Origin: Epiperipatus broadwayi
Lineage: Eukaryota > Onychophora > Udeonychophora > Euonychophora > Peripatidae
Length of the DNA stretch: 64,000 nucleotides
Assembly (NCBI GenBank): GCA_028023455.1
Contig: JAQFVV010006208.1
Coordinates: 6,618,963 to 6,682,962, forward strand
Direction of reading: 5' to 3'
Part shown: one piece after another, positions 13,400 through 24,592 of the stretch
Position numbering within the stretch: the first letter of the stretch is position 1
How the letters are laid out: each line of letters opens with the position of its first letter
Translations under genes and position numbers: made by a program
The notes under the pieces: generated by a model
Told to the model about the DNA's origin: nothing
Databases searched by the model: none
The model's input: only the letters and a program-made list of their open reading frames with translations

Positions 13400-14100
13400 A
13401 AAAATTGTAATTTTCTTAATGTCTTTCTTTTGTTCATTGTTTTTAAAATTTTTAATTAAGACTTAGATTTCCAACCAATTCTTATCATTATGTTTCTTTA
13501 TTTAATTAGTGGCTGGAATGTAAATCCCAATTAATTTAACAGATCAGGCAAAGATCTTCCATTGTTATCATTTTCTTTGTCCGTGGAATTTAATTTGTCC
13601 AACAGACTTTCACACCTACGGCCATATTGTTTTTTTATATATCACATATTACATTTAATTTTATTTAAAGTTTACAATTCATTTTTTTTTTCACATTTGT
13701 GTTTTACATTTTATTTTAATTTGTTATTATATAGTTTTTAATGAGAGAGAAGAAACGCATTTCTTTATGCATCCCCTTCCCCTCTCCCACAATAAACAAA
13801 AATAACTTTCTAGCATTTGACTTACAAGAGAGAAAGAGACGCATTTCTTTATGCACCCCCCTTCCCTTCTCTTACTATTACAAAATCCACAGTAATTTTG
13901 ACATTAGACTTTCAATTTTTTCTTTTTTTAAAAATTTAATAGCTAATTTATTTCACCTTTATTACTTCTTGTTAGCAAATTTATCTAATGTTATTAATAA
14001 ATATATATGTGTGTCGACGACTTTACGTGGTCGTCACAATATATTATATTACAGAATTATAAATATAATTATATGTGTGTGTGTGTAACAATTACAAATA
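13400..14100. other. Low-complexity T-rich DNA with a diverged duplicated segment
   Basis: Two imperfect copies of GAAACGCATTTCTTTATGCA-like sequence lie at about 13752 and 13837 (spacing about 85 bases), followed by a (TG)n tract near 14073-14087. No gene recognised. Confidence 0.45.
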
Positions 14101-14103
14101 TCT

Positions 14104-14640
14104 TGTTCAGATTATTAATACAGATGGAAACATAATGGATGGAATTAATCATAGAATTAAACTTGGTTGGAGTGCTTTTGGTAGAAATAACTTGATACTA
14201 AAAGGAAATATGCCTTTATGTTTTTAATAAGTGTGTTTTACCAGTCGTTACTTATGGATCTGAGACTTGGACACTTAATAGAAGAGCAATACTGAGACTC
14301 CAAACCACTCAAAGAAGTATGGAGAGATGCATGTTGGGGTTAACAAGAAGAGATCAAAAACGCAATATTTGGGTAAGAGAACAAACGGGTGTTATGATTA
14401 AAAGACTGAAGTGGAGTTGGACTGGACATATTGCTAGAAGAGATGATAATAAATGGACAATTGAAATCTTAAACTGAATTCCAATAGATTGTAAAAAACC
14501 CAGAAAGAGACCACATGTGAAATGGATGGATGAAATAAGAAAGTGTGCAGGGGTGATGTGGAGAGGAGAAGCTAAAGATCAGAGAAGATGGATTGAACTT
14601 GGAGAGACCTTCATCCTGCAGTGGATTGATAATGGTTGAT
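14104..14640 (+). mobile_element. Non-LTR retrotransposon 3' fragment
   Basis: Collinear with the 3' part of the element at 35.7-38.7 kb. It encodes, with frame breaks, the post-RT segment ETWTLNRRAI-R-QTTQRSMERC, WSWTGHIARRDDN-WTIEILN, RPHVKWMDEIRKCAGVMW and FILQWIDNG, and ends in GATAATGGTTGATAATGA. Internal deletions and a stop after EILN mark it as dead. Confidence 0.85.
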
Positions 14641-15540
14641 AATGATATGTGTGTGTCTAGTAACTGCCTTTTTTTTTTGCTTTGAGTTAAGAATTATAGC
14701 AAAGTTGTGTGAACTATGTATACTTATAATACATTTAATAATCTACACAGCCCATATGCTGTGCAAGTTGCAGAAGCTATACACCCGAAAAATATTAATC
14801 ACTCAGTTAAGGCTGAGCATTTTCGAAGTCCCATGCCTCATAATCATAGCCATATTGAAAACTGCAGTTCCAATACTTGCATAATGAATAGAGTTCATTC
14901 ATTTATTAAGAGTTGCGCAGTTTATTCTTGTTAAAAATATTGATGTTTAACTACTTCAGCAATTAGTCATCATATCTGTTTTATGTTAAGCATAGTTACT
15001 TTAATCTCATTTTTGGTTACCTAATTTTGAAAACATTTTAATCTAAACATAATTTTTTTTCTAACAATAGCTTTATAAACTATTTTTTAATATTGCATTT
15101 TCGATTTCATTCAAATCTCAAATTTTTTTTTACTTAATGAAATTTTTATTAAACAATACTTTATTCTCTCACCACTAAATTCTCATTTGCTATTATCTCT
15201 ATTTACTTATTTTTCATATCTGCTATGTTTTATCTCCATAATCTCCGAATAAGAATAACAAATTATTTTAGGAATTAATTTTTGTTAGACACAAAGGAAA
15301 TAAAACCCATAGTGGCTAAATTTCTCCACACACTTTAATACAAATTACATATATAAGAATAATAGGATATATAAGTATACCAAGATGCAATATTCATATG
15401 AGTTCATATTTTTTTCAATTTCATAAATCCCCACTCCATTGCTTTGGAATATAAGTCGCTTTCACTTAATACATACTTAATAATTAAGTAACAAGCAGAA
15501 GGCAATACATTACCTTTGCCATGATTAAAGTCTTTTAATC
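14641..15540. other. No recognised feature
   Basis: AT-rich intron or intergenic DNA; overlapping open frames at 14636-14934 have no similarity I recognise. Confidence 0.4.
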
Positions 15541-15860
15541 CTGCAGGCCTTAAAGCATTTTAAAATCATAATAAGATTGGGGTGATCTGTTTTAACCATA
15601 ATTGGCTGTGGGTACCTTCGGGAGCTGATGTCATGGGTGGGTACCTTCGGGAGCTGATGTCATGGGTAATAAGATGTCCTCCACTGTTTTCTTTGGCTGC
15701 TTCTTCCCACTGGGAATCCCAGTTGACTCGAATAGCGAAGATGGAAGAAAAAGGCACCCCTTTTTCTGTTCCAGTCTTTCTATACTTTTTGCTCTTTTGT
15801 TTTTAGGAGTAATAATATAGTTCACGAGAGTCTGGGTGGAGAGTTTTATCAGCTCTCTTT
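15540..15860. repeat. Unclassified dispersed repeat (also at 50.8 and 56.6 kb) with a 29-base tandem duplication
   Basis: GGTACCTTCGGGAGCTGATG is present twice in tandem within about 15610-15668. The surrounding pattern (AAGAT..G.G.GATCTG.TTTA, then TACCTTC.GGAG, then a CTGCTTC block) recurs at about 50800-51010 and 56580-56880. It is GC-richer than its neighbours. Element class unknown. Confidence 0.5.
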
Positions 15861-16188
15861 ATTATAACTTCAATTAGTAGTTAGCTGATAGTGATTGAAT
15901 TTTCTCCATCATCTAATTTTACTTTTTCTTTTTCGTAATTACTTCCTGTTACAATATTTCGATTAAATATTTTATTTAATTAATATTCGATTTTCTCTCC
16001 ATAATTAGTTCTTGTTACAATATTTCAATTCAATATTTTATTTAATTAGTATTTGATTTTCTCTATTACTTTATTTCTTTTTAATATTATTTTTATCTCT
16101 TCACACAATTTTAATATACATATATTTCAATATCATCTTTCAGATAGATTATATAATGGAAATGCAATTTATTTCTAATGTACATATA

Positions 16189-16380
16189 TAAACCACTAAA
16201 CATCACATGATCACTATCTCATAATAGCACATAATTGTTATTAAACAAGGCAAAACTCTATACAGTAGTGCCACCTTGTGGCAACCAGAATAATCAATGG
16301 ATGTCAGAAGGCTTCTGGCATCCATTGATTACTCTGGTTGGCACAGGGTGGCACTACTGTATGGAGAGTTTTGCCTTGTT
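16189..16380. mobile_element. Family A inverted-dimer element, short copy, 13-base target duplication
   Basis: Flanked by direct repeats TAATGTACATATA (16176-16188 and 16381-16393). Left end AACCACTAAACATCACATGA, then inner arm GGCAAAACTC...; the right arm is its near-perfect complement ending GTTTTGCCTTGTT. The region holding the hammerhead-like block is deleted from the loop, leaving a compact hairpin of about 140 bases. It lies in the intron or upstream region before exon 1. Confidence 0.9.
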
Positions 16381-16624
16381 TAATGTACATATAAAATTAG
16401 TTATGTTGCAATTATAAATTAATATGGAATAAAACCATGATTTCATACAGTAAAACAGTTCATGATTTTTTATGTAAGTAGCACACATGGAACTACCACA
16501 TGCTCAGAAACAGACATTTATTTCGTAAGAATGCTTTTTTATTAAAGAAGTAATTTCATTTAATTTCAAAGACATTCTTATTTTGTGATAGAAACTAATA
16601 ATAATAATGTTTTTTTTTTTTTAG

Positions 16625-16903
16625 TGCCACCAAAATGCATTCCAAAATTTGACACCATTTCTATCGAAAATGGTGAAACGTTAGAAATTGATGTAGAAAT
16701 TGAAGGTATACCTTCTCCCAAAGTATACTGGTATTTGAATGGGAAACAACTTCTGGAAACTTACAGGATAACAATAGAAAAAACTGAAGTATCAAGTTTA
16801 CTTGTAGTACGAGAAGTAACTAGGAATGATGCAGGAGAATACAAAATTGCTTTAGAGAGCACAGCCGGAAGAAGTGAGACTATAGTTAAAGTCAAAGTAT
16901 TAG
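16625..16903 (+). CDS. Exon 1 of window: Ig (I-set-like) domain
   Basis: The exon follows a T-rich tract ending TTAG and stops before GTAAGA, phase 1 at both ends, 93 codons. It is a complete intermediate-set Ig fold: a B-strand region near residues 19-27, the core Trp at about 36 (motif YWYLNG), and the F-strand signature NDAGEY at about 68-73. The usual B- and F-strand cysteines are replaced by Val/Ile, so no intradomain disulphide can form; the only Cys is near the start (residue 5). Such domains are spring or docking modules in titin-class proteins. The call of Ig is secure; the orthologous position within a known titin or twitchin is not assigned. Confidence 0.9.
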
Positions 16904-16941
16904 GTAAGATACCTTTAGTATGCAGAGGTTTGACACAAAAT

Positions 16942-16999
16942 ACTTTGTCATATGGTTTACTGCAACATACACTTTGTCATATGGTTTACTGCAACATAC
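16942..16999 (+). repeat. 29-base tandem duplication beside the exon 1 donor
   Basis: Two adjacent copies (16942-16970, 16971-16999) beginning ACTTTGTCATATGG. It starts 38 bases into the intron after exon 1 and probably reflects a recent replication-slippage event. Confidence 0.9.
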
Positions 17000-17212
17000 A
17001 CCGAAGAAGTTAATATTTAAGATTTCATTTAATAGTTGGATTTGTTAATATATTCTGAAATATATATACTTCTAGAAGAATAGCATCATTTTGTATTCTG
17101 TCAATCAAATGAATTATGTTTTTTTGCAAAATCAAAATATCTCTTAGTTTTTCAAAATATTTTTTTATTTTAGAAGCGAGAATAAAAGTAAATAGAATAG
17201 AGAAATCATTTA

Positions 17213-17428
17213 ACATTATTAATAGATGGACAATTGAAATCTTAAACTGGATTCCAAGAGATTGTAAAAGACCCAGAAAGAGACCACATGTGAGATGGAT
17301 GGATGAAATAAGAAAGTGTGCAGGGGTGATGTGGAGAAGAGAAGCTAAAGATTGGAGAAGATGGATTAAACTTGGAGAGACCTTCATCCTGCAGTGGATT
17401 GATAATGGTTGTTGATGATGATGATAGT
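17213..17428 (+). mobile_element. Non-LTR retrotransposon 3'-end fragment
   Basis: Encodes NRWTIEILNWIPRDCKRPRK, RPHVRWMDEIRKCAGVMW and FILQWIDNG in one open frame, then a GATGATGATGAT tail. It is severely 5'-truncated and younger-looking than the 14.1 kb copy because the frame is intact. Confidence 0.88.
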
Positions 17429-18190
17429 AAAAAATAAAAATAAAGTGAAACCAAAATATATTTAATCAAATGGAAAAAGCATTTAAGATTATATTGCATT
17501 TTATGTGTAATCATTTGGAGAAAAATTCAAAATAACATGCGTTTAGCAAATATTCAAAATGTCAGCATGTTGTAATAATATCGAAATATAGTGATATTTA
17601 ATATATATATAAAATAAATGAAGATATAACTTTTATATCGAAAATGTATATCAAAACATGCTTAAATATATTAAATTCTTGAACCATGTGGAATACCAGA
17701 TATTAGGATGTCGGTCATAGTTTATTATTGGTTTTTGCAATCTTCTCACAATTTATTCTAGGATTAAATATTATACTAGCATAACAATATATTTTGAAAT
17801 TTTTTAAAATAATTTCTGAAGATTCAATAGCCGATTTATGTTATTATCAATATTTATTATTATAAGATATTTATAAATCAAAAAAGGTCCTAATTAATGT
17901 CATATATTTTATTATGGGAAATTCTACATAAACTGAAATTATTCAAGGATGATATTAGTTAGTACTATCTTGCAAACATCATTATTTAATAATAATACTT
18001 ACTATTGTTTCATATGTTAAGTATAAAGACTTACTATAAAATATCGCTATGATGATATTATATTTATTGTTTCATTATTAATTTTATGGATTTCTTCAAC
18101 TAGTGTTGTTTCATTAATTACTATTATTATTATTTTATAAATTAGCAATAATTTTTAGTTTTTATAAGAAGTCTAACATAATTAATTGAT
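17429..18190. other. No recognised feature (intron)
   Basis: AT-rich sequence without repeats or exons that I can identify. Confidence 0.4.
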
Positions 18191-18194
18191 CAAT

Positions 18195-18545
18195 AAACAT
18201 CACATGATCTTCATTCTTTGTGCTTACACAAGCTGTTTACACAGAGGCTAGACTCTCTGTACAGTAGTGCCATTCATTGCAAGCCAGAATAATTAGTGGA
18301 TGCAAGAATGTTTGTGCATAAATTCCCTATCTAGTGCCTACTCATCCAATAACCCCAGACTAGTTTCTAGCTTGTGGCTTTCATCAGTGAGGAGTCTTGA
18401 ATCTGCTAAGCTAAAAACTAGTCTGGAGATATTGGATGAGTAGGCTCTAGATAGGGATTTTATGCACAAACCTTCTTGTATCCATTGATTACTCTGGTTT
18501 GCACTGAGTGGCGCTACTGTATGGAGAATTTAGCATCTGTAATTG
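18195..18545. mobile_element. Family A inverted-dimer element
   Basis: Head AAACATCACATGATC at about 18195, left arm with CAGTAGTGCCA and the complete hammerhead-like block on the minus strand (18352-18393), and a right arm lacking the core (a truncated block with AAAACTAGTCTGGAG). It ends near CTGTATGGAGAATTTAGC. It is older than most copies. Confidence 0.85.
18352..18393 (-). ncRNA. Hammerhead-like motif, family A
   Basis: Minus strand: TCCTCA / CTGATGA / A-AGC-CACAA-GCT-A / GAAA / CTAGT / C / TGGGGT. In stem II the G-C pair of other copies is replaced by A-U on both strands of the stem, a compensatory change. The A/A pair next to the core departs from consensus. Confidence 0.6.
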
Positions 18546-18889
18546 ATCAATAATCACAATTTCAGTTTTGAATTTGTGACTCAATGCTGATTGATGAATA
18601 TATCTTACTTAAGTATAAATGATTCTAGTTTTGCCTAGATAAATGATTAATAATGCTTAGCACATAATTTATTAGAAGGATCTATTGGAATAAAATATTC
18701 CTCTGAATTTTCCAAGCACAGTTATTAATAATAGGATCAAATAAAAGAGCAAAAATGTTTATTGGATTCCATAATTTTAAAAAAATTATATATGTAAATA
18801 ATATTATATACATCAATAAATAAATATTAGAAAATACTGTAATTAAATTTTTTTAAAAAGAACAAAAAATATAAACATCACTTAGGAGC

Positions 18890-19375
18890 TCTTTCGACTA
18901 TCCTCATAGTCTTTGTCAACTAATACTTTGACATTTCAACTTTACCATAATTCCATGATTTTAATGTTTGCTGCCTGCCTATTGATTAAGTCTTTCTTGT
19001 ATTTATATTCCTTGATTTTTTTTTTATTATTATTTCTTTCAGTTTGCAATATTTTTACATTATTATAATTGAAATCAAAACCATATATACATGATTTATT
19101 ATGGTCATAAAAAATGGAAGCTGATAAATTATCATTATCTTTAGAATTTTGTTTCATATTCTGAACCCGATAAATATTTATACAACGAGGATCTCTTGAT
19201 AATGAAGCTTTTCTCCTTTGAGTATTAGAGGCTTAAGAATATATAAACCTGAAAGTAAGTTGGTATAGTGCCTGAGGTAGAAACATACGATGGAGTTGCG
19301 TGACATTTTGTTCTCATGCCAATCATCGGTAATTGAACGTGTTAGAGAATAAATTCTATCAGCCAAATGCAAAAA
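18890..19375 (-). mobile_element. Penelope-like element remnant
   Basis: Minus-strand frames encode HLADRIYSLTRSITDDWHEN (19372 leftwards) and NVKILQTERNNNKKKIKE with DLINRQ (19157-18942), matching the RT-to-GIY-YIG C-terminal region of Penelope-like proteins in order. A frameshift or gap separates the two pieces. Downstream, at about 18893-18930 on the minus strand, a GACTAT-GAGG-ATAGTC hairpin followed by GAAAGAGCTC resembles a decayed PLE terminal hammerhead block. Confidence 0.65.
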
Positions 19376-20140
19376 ATCTCCAAAAATCTTGTTTTTCTTC
19401 TGTTCTACTTTAAATATGAATTACCTTTGCATATGTAGCACTATGTTAAACTCTATATATCATCGAATAAGCAAAACATCATACATAACTGTGGTCTTAA
19501 ATTTCATAATAAATTATTTTTTTTAGTAATTTTGCTTAAAATTAAATATTTGTCAGGTTTAAAGTTATATTTAAGTTCCATATTGTGTAGGAAGGTTAGA
19601 TACAGGCTACCACAACTTATTTATCATGGGTCACACATTGGATACCATTTATAACAGTAGAAATAGAGTATCTTAGGAGTTATGTAATTCATCGTCTTCA
19701 GTGAGCAAAAAAAAGTCAGCATCAGAAGCCATTATAAGAAATTATAATAATATGGTTTTAGCAACAATTATCTTTAAGGTTCGGTAATCGATAGCATTGA
19801 CAGGCCACTGTTACGATTAACTTTAAAAGAGGTACGCCATAAAATCAGGCTACTTTTATTTAATTAATGCCAAACACAAGACATATTATAAAAGCGATTA
19901 TCAAAATTTCATCTGTGTGCCCAAGATTATTCCTATACACGATATTTAGTGTAATTTGATATTTTAATAAGGATCCACACTCAAGCGGAAAGAAAAGTTA
20001 AGGAAATAGTATTTTATAAGACTAATTAAAAATCATGCATGTACGAAATAGTTTTATACTGTAAAGGTATTTTGCACAATTAAATATTTTGAATAACTAA
20101 TCAAATTGTTTGTGTTCAATGTTTTTAAAATTTGTAAATA
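19376..20140. other. No recognised feature (intron)
   Basis: AT-rich sequence; nothing recognised. Confidence 0.4.
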
Positions 20141-20390
20141 AGACATTTATTTTATATAGCGCTATGTTTTTTTTATAAACTGTAATATTAATAAGCTAAT
20201 GCTCATGTGCTTTGTAGATTTAACTATATAAATGAATACTCTCACTTTCCAAACACAAGATAAAGTCTTTGTGAAAAGAGAGTAGTCATTTATATAGTTA
20301 AATCTACAAAGCGCATGTGCATTAGCTTATTGGTTTATTAATATTACAATTTATAAAAAAAAACATAGCGCTATATAAAATAAATGTCTT
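20141..20390. repeat. Long palindrome (foldback element)
   Basis: Arms of about 110 bases (about 20141-20253 and 20280-20390) are near-perfect inverted repeats with outer sequence AAGACATTTATTTTATATAG and a short unique loop near 20254-20280. No coding content. No clear target duplication because the flanks are AT-rich. Confidence 0.85.
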
Positions 20391-20939
20391 ATTTTTACGT
20401 TTAATTTAATAAGAATGACGTATTGTAAATTCTAGAAATTTTGCAAGCGGCATTTATTCAGGCATAGTAAAAAGTAATTTAAAGTGTTCAATTAACATCT
20501 TCACGCTCTCATTTCCAAATACTTAAGATTTGCCCATACATAAAATTTGTACTAATTTATTGAGAGATAATACTGATTTGTAAACTAATAACTGTGTTTT
20601 ACATTAATTATATATAATATTTTGATATTCTATCATTATTGATAATGATATAAAAATACCAAAACAGAGATTAAATATGCTAAATGAAGTTAATTAAATG
20701 GAAGTATACTTTTGACAGGTGCACATCGTAATCATGATATTCTGTTGACAATCTAAGGAACCCTTTTATGATAATTTGAATTCTGTTGGATTTTTGGTTC
20801 GTTATATATTCAGTTTGTGTGGTAAACAATGCCTCTTTAATCGTATACTTTCTATCGTTTCTTTCCTGGAACATTATTTTAATAATACTAGGATCAATAC
20901 TGTGTCCATGTTCTTTTTTCCTGCTTGTAAAATATGAAT

Positions 20940-21335
20940 GTGTTATTAAACAAGGCAAAATTTTCCATACAGTAATGGCACCCTGTGTAAACCAGAATAA
21001 TCAATGGATGCCAGAAGGCTTGTGCATAAAATCCATATCTAATGCCTACTCATCCTTTATCCCCAGACCAGTTTCTGGCTTGTGGCCTTCGTCAGTGAGG
21101 AGCTTTGGATCTGAGATCACTGCACCTAGATCTTAGGATCTAAGGCAACCCTCCAGCAACTAGTCTTGGGGATGTTGGATGAGTAGGAATTAGATAGGGA
21201 TTTTATGCACAAGCCTTCTGGCATCCATTGATTACTCTGGTTGGCACAGAGTGGCACTACTGTATGGAGAGTTTTGCCTTGTTTAATAACATTTATGTGC
21301 TAGTATAAGAGATGGTGATCATGTGATGGATATGT
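20940..21335. mobile_element. Family A inverted-dimer element
   Basis: Left arm starts ATTAAACAAGGCAAAATTTTC; the minus-strand hammerhead-like block is at 21060-21101. The right arm has lost the core (CTAGTCTTGGGGATG) but runs through GAGTTTTGCCTTGTTT into the reversed head ending TGATCATGTGATG at about 21328. Target duplication not clear. Confidence 0.85.
21060..21101 (-). ncRNA. Hammerhead-like motif, family A
   Basis: Minus strand: TCCTCA / CTGACGA / A-GGC-CACAA-GCC-A / GAAA / CTGGT / C / TGGGGA. Position 7 of the core is C, the naturally variable base of CTGANGA. Stem III is ACTGGT. Confidence 0.55.
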
Positions 21336-22740
21336 TAGTTGAATTGACCTTTTTGTACATCAAGGTGTGTTATGGTTAATCTTGTTTTCAGATTAGCTTT
21401 CACACACCCCCACCCCCATAGTAGCTGTAAGGGATGCATCTTACAGTATACACAACATTAGATCAATCTAATTTGTGCATTTTGTATTATTAATTAGTCT
21501 GTTTAAATTGATGGACATTCTAAATTTCTCATTAAATTTATCACTGCAGATCTTTACAATTTTATTTCCAATGTATGGTAAGTACAGTAGCGCAATCCAA
21601 CTTTAGTTATTATATTTTCAATTCTGTTTAAAGTATTTTTTTAAAATTGTTCTATATTTGTGTACATTACTTGCGCTGAAACCTGATTTTATCAAATCAG
21701 CAATGCAAGCCTCTAGGTTCTCTAAATTGTCAGACTCTAATTGACATAAATAGTTATTACAATGTAGAAGGTTTTTAAATCCACGAATTTATGCAATATA
21801 GGCACCTGGAATTTCACGTTGATGGATCCTCTAGTGTTGGCAGGTTTAATGGTCATTTTATTATACAATGAGTTGTGGTTCTGCTTCATTTTCAAATTGG
21901 AGTAGTGGATTTCATTGTGTTTCGTTGGTTCGATAGTCCAATTTAGGCCTGATTTTGTGCTCAATTCATTTTATGTAGTTAACAATATCCTGTGGTGCGC
22001 ATATAAAAACTTAATCTACATAATGTATATATGTGCCATTCCAACGTGTTTCATGTAGGAAGGATTATTTTAGCTTCTTTGAAGGCCAAAGCCATGCTAC
22101 ATATACTGCACTGATGGATAAGTTTGGGCATGATTCTGTTATTTATGTATGTTGCTACAACGTCACTACCAATCCAGTTTGAAAATCAATAATAAATTAT
22201 CTCTTGTAAGTGGTTACTTTCTTGCTAGTTAATAGATTGGTAATAATTTTATTGATTCTTTTCATTTACTAAGCCATACAATTCAGTAATGTTAAAAGAA
22301 GCCATTCTGCATTCGTTGGAGATAACAGCATTTTTATTAATATTAACAAATTCAAGTCATGATTTGATTGTGAATCAGCCAAAGTCCAATTCTTTTAACA
22401 TCGGCACCACATATTTAGATGCTTCATAATAGTAAACACTGCCAAAGGTGATGATTATCTTAGAGGATAGTGCTCTTATCATTTGATGGATACGTTTGCA
22501 AATTTGTGTTGTGGGCTAACTTGCCAATTTAAAATAATTAGATTTATATGAGAAGATATTTGAAAATTTATTAAAATACCTTCTAGAAAGTCTCATCAAA
22601 TACTATTTTAAATTTTTGGTGCTACATATTTAGTAGATGCTCCCTATGTTGCTTAATGCAGCGGGCATTTGTAAGATTCTGGAGTGTGAGATTATTATAT
22701 CATTTTAATGGTGGTACTTTCAGCTCTTGAACTACTTTTA
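21336..22740. other. No recognised feature (intron)
   Basis: AT-rich intron sequence without recognisable elements. Confidence 0.4.
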
Positions 22741-22744
22741 AATT

Positions 22745-23755
22745 CTTGAGCATAAAGCCATCTGTCTATCTATCTACTTATCCATCGACCTATCTATCGA
22801 TTGATTTATCAATCCATTTCTGGTACACAAACTTCTTATAAATACTTGAGCGATAAAGCTTTAATAACTGTTGTTTGTTTATAGGATTGTTAAAATTTAA
22901 TAGAAATCTTCTGTCTATCTATCTGTTTGTCTCTTTCTGTCTCTGTCTGTCTGTATCTATCTGTCTGTCTATCTCTGTATTTATCTATCTGTGTTTGTAT
23001 ATCTATCTATCTATTTGAGTGTTTGTTTATTTGTGTAATTGTCTATCTATCTCTGTGTTTATCTATCTATCAGTCTATCTCTGTCTGTCTATACATTTAT
23101 CTATCTAGCTACATATCTCCCTAACCATATGTCTCCCTTCCTAACACATGTGAGATGGATGGATGACATAAAAAAGTGTGCAGTGGTGATGTGGAGAAGG
23201 GGATTGAACTTGAAGAGACCTTCATCCTGGAGTGGATTGATAATGGTTGATGATGATGATGATGAACTAGCTATTTTCTTCTATTATTTATCTATTTACC
23301 TATCTACCTTCTTGTATATCTATCTCTATAAAAAATTGTCTTTTATCTCTATACCTATCTATTAAGTCTTCCATCTATATATATATATATTTATCTATCC
23401 ATCTGTCTTTCTATAATTTTTCTGTCTGTCTATCTATGTATCTAGTTGTTTCTGGATTCCTAATTTACCTATGTCTGTCTGTCTATCCATCCATCTATCT
23501 GTCTGTCTGCATATATCCATCCATATATTTATGTGCTACTTATCTCCCTATTTATTTGTTTCTTTCTCTCCCTCCCTATTTATTTACCTACCTACCTACT
23601 TATTGATCTATTTATTTATAAATTTGTCAGTGCTCTATCTATCTATCTATCTATCCATTTATCCATATATACCTCTTTATTTATCTATTTGTCTTTCTAT
23701 CATTTATCTGTCTGTTTATCTATATAACTAGGTGTCTCTAGATTTCTACTCTATC
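22745..23755 (+). repeat. About 1 kb (TCTA/TCTG)n-type microsatellite
   Basis: Long degenerate tetranucleotide array on the plus strand (TCTA, TCTG, TTTA and related units). It is broken at about 23141-23266 by a retrotransposon 3' end. The open frames translated from it (SLSVCLSIYLS-like) are not genes. Confidence 0.92.
23141..23266 (+). mobile_element. Non-LTR retrotransposon 3'-end fragment inside microsatellite
   Basis: Encodes HVRWMDDIKKCAVVMWRR followed by a deletion and FILEWIDNG, then (GATGAT)n. Same family as the 35.7 kb element. Confidence 0.85.
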
Positions 23756-23910
23756 TATATTTGAAATACAGGCATACTTCATATACTTGGTGTTTAATTG
23801 TAATTATAGGATATTTAAACCCAGACTTTCAAGTCCCTTCAGCTATCCACTCCATCTCATATCACCGATACACATAAATAACCATACACATATGAAAAAA
23901 ATAAATGATT

Positions 23911-23956
23911 GCTAATGTGCATATTTCATGCTGAACCAGCACTCATCAGTTGGTCC
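23911..23956 (-). ncRNA. Hammerhead-like motif, family B, intact core
   Basis: Minus strand: stem I strand ACCAA, core CTGATGA, stem II GTGCT-GGTTC-AGCAT directly adjoining the core, GAAA, and a stem III region ATATGCACAT. The second stem I strand reads TTAGC instead of the TTGGT expected from the sister copy. The core and stem II match hammerhead consensus well. Confidence 0.6.
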
Positions 23957-24442
23957 AAATCATCATCTCCCACACACACATGTAATCAGTGCTTGGTTTA
24001 TATTAAGTATAGCAAATTTTCAAACTTTAATGGACAGGCTTCAATGTGTATCAGTGGTAAGAGGTAAGAGTGGATAGCTGAAGGGAGCTTGAAAGTCTGT
24101 GTTCAAATCTATAATTACAATTAAATTCCAGGTATATGAAGTATTCCTGCATTTAAAATACTACAGATTCAACCTGCATCCTGCCCATCCCTCTTCTATG
24201 TATTTAAATGGACATGGTTCTATACACATGTGGACAGGGTGACTTAAGATCAACATGGGCATGACAATAATATTGGCATCATCATACAATTTAGACAGTC
24301 CATCACCAGATTTTCAATGATATGGATGGTTGAAGAGTTGGAGGGTGAAGTAGATTGAAGCCTGTCCGTTAAAGTTTGAAGATTTGCTATCTTAATGTAA
24401 ATCGAGCACTGATTGTATATATGTGTAGAGATGGTAATCTAG

Positions 24443-24486
24443 ACCAACTAATGAGTGCTGGTTTAGCATGAAATATGTATATTGGT
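24443..24486 (+). ncRNA. Hammerhead-like motif, family B, one core change
   Basis: Plus strand: ACCAA / CTAATGA (G5 to A) / GTGCT-GGTTT-AGCAT / GAAA / TATGTAT / A / TTGGT. All three stems pair (stem I ACCAA/TTGGT, stem III ATA/TAT), but the core base change should abolish cleavage. It lies about 33 bases upstream of the tRNA-like A-box. Confidence 0.55.
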
Positions 24487-24517
24487 GATTATATATTATT
24501 TTCACGTGTGTGGTTAT

Positions 24518-24592
24518 GTGTATCAGTGGTAAGAGATAAGAGTGGATAGCTGAAGAGTGGTTGAAAGTCTGTGTTCAAATGCTCTATAATTA
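24518..24592 (+). promoter_or_regulatory. tRNA-like internal promoter of family B element
   Basis: A-box-like TATCAGTGGTAAGAG and B-box-like GTGTTCAAAT about 50 bases apart, as in RNA polymerase III type 2 promoters. There is no acceptor stem, so it is a SINE head and not a tRNA gene. Confidence 0.6.

Larger units (their letters stand above)
23757..24592. repeat. Family B SINE-like elements: two inverted units with tRNA-like heads
   Basis: Two tRNA-like heads in the plus direction (A-box TATCAGTGGTAAGAG at about 24049 and 24520; B-box GTGTTCAAAT at about 24099 and 24571; A-B spacing about 50, as in tRNA) and a reversed copy at the left end (about 23812-23875). Each unit has a hammerhead-like block upstream of the head: 23911-23956 on the minus strand and 24443-24486 on the plus strand. 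The first unit is palindromic (23757-24165). Related partial copies lie at 590-1170 and about 46010-46190. Confidence 0.75.

Noticed and set aside
22927-23731. Several open frames rich in Ser, Leu, Tyr and Val on the plus strand
   Set aside because: They are translations of a TCTA/TCTG microsatellite, with no start context or domain.
24518-24592. A tRNA gene candidate
   Set aside because: Has A- and B-box-like sequence but no acceptor stem or anticodon arm, and occurs in several copies within a repeat.
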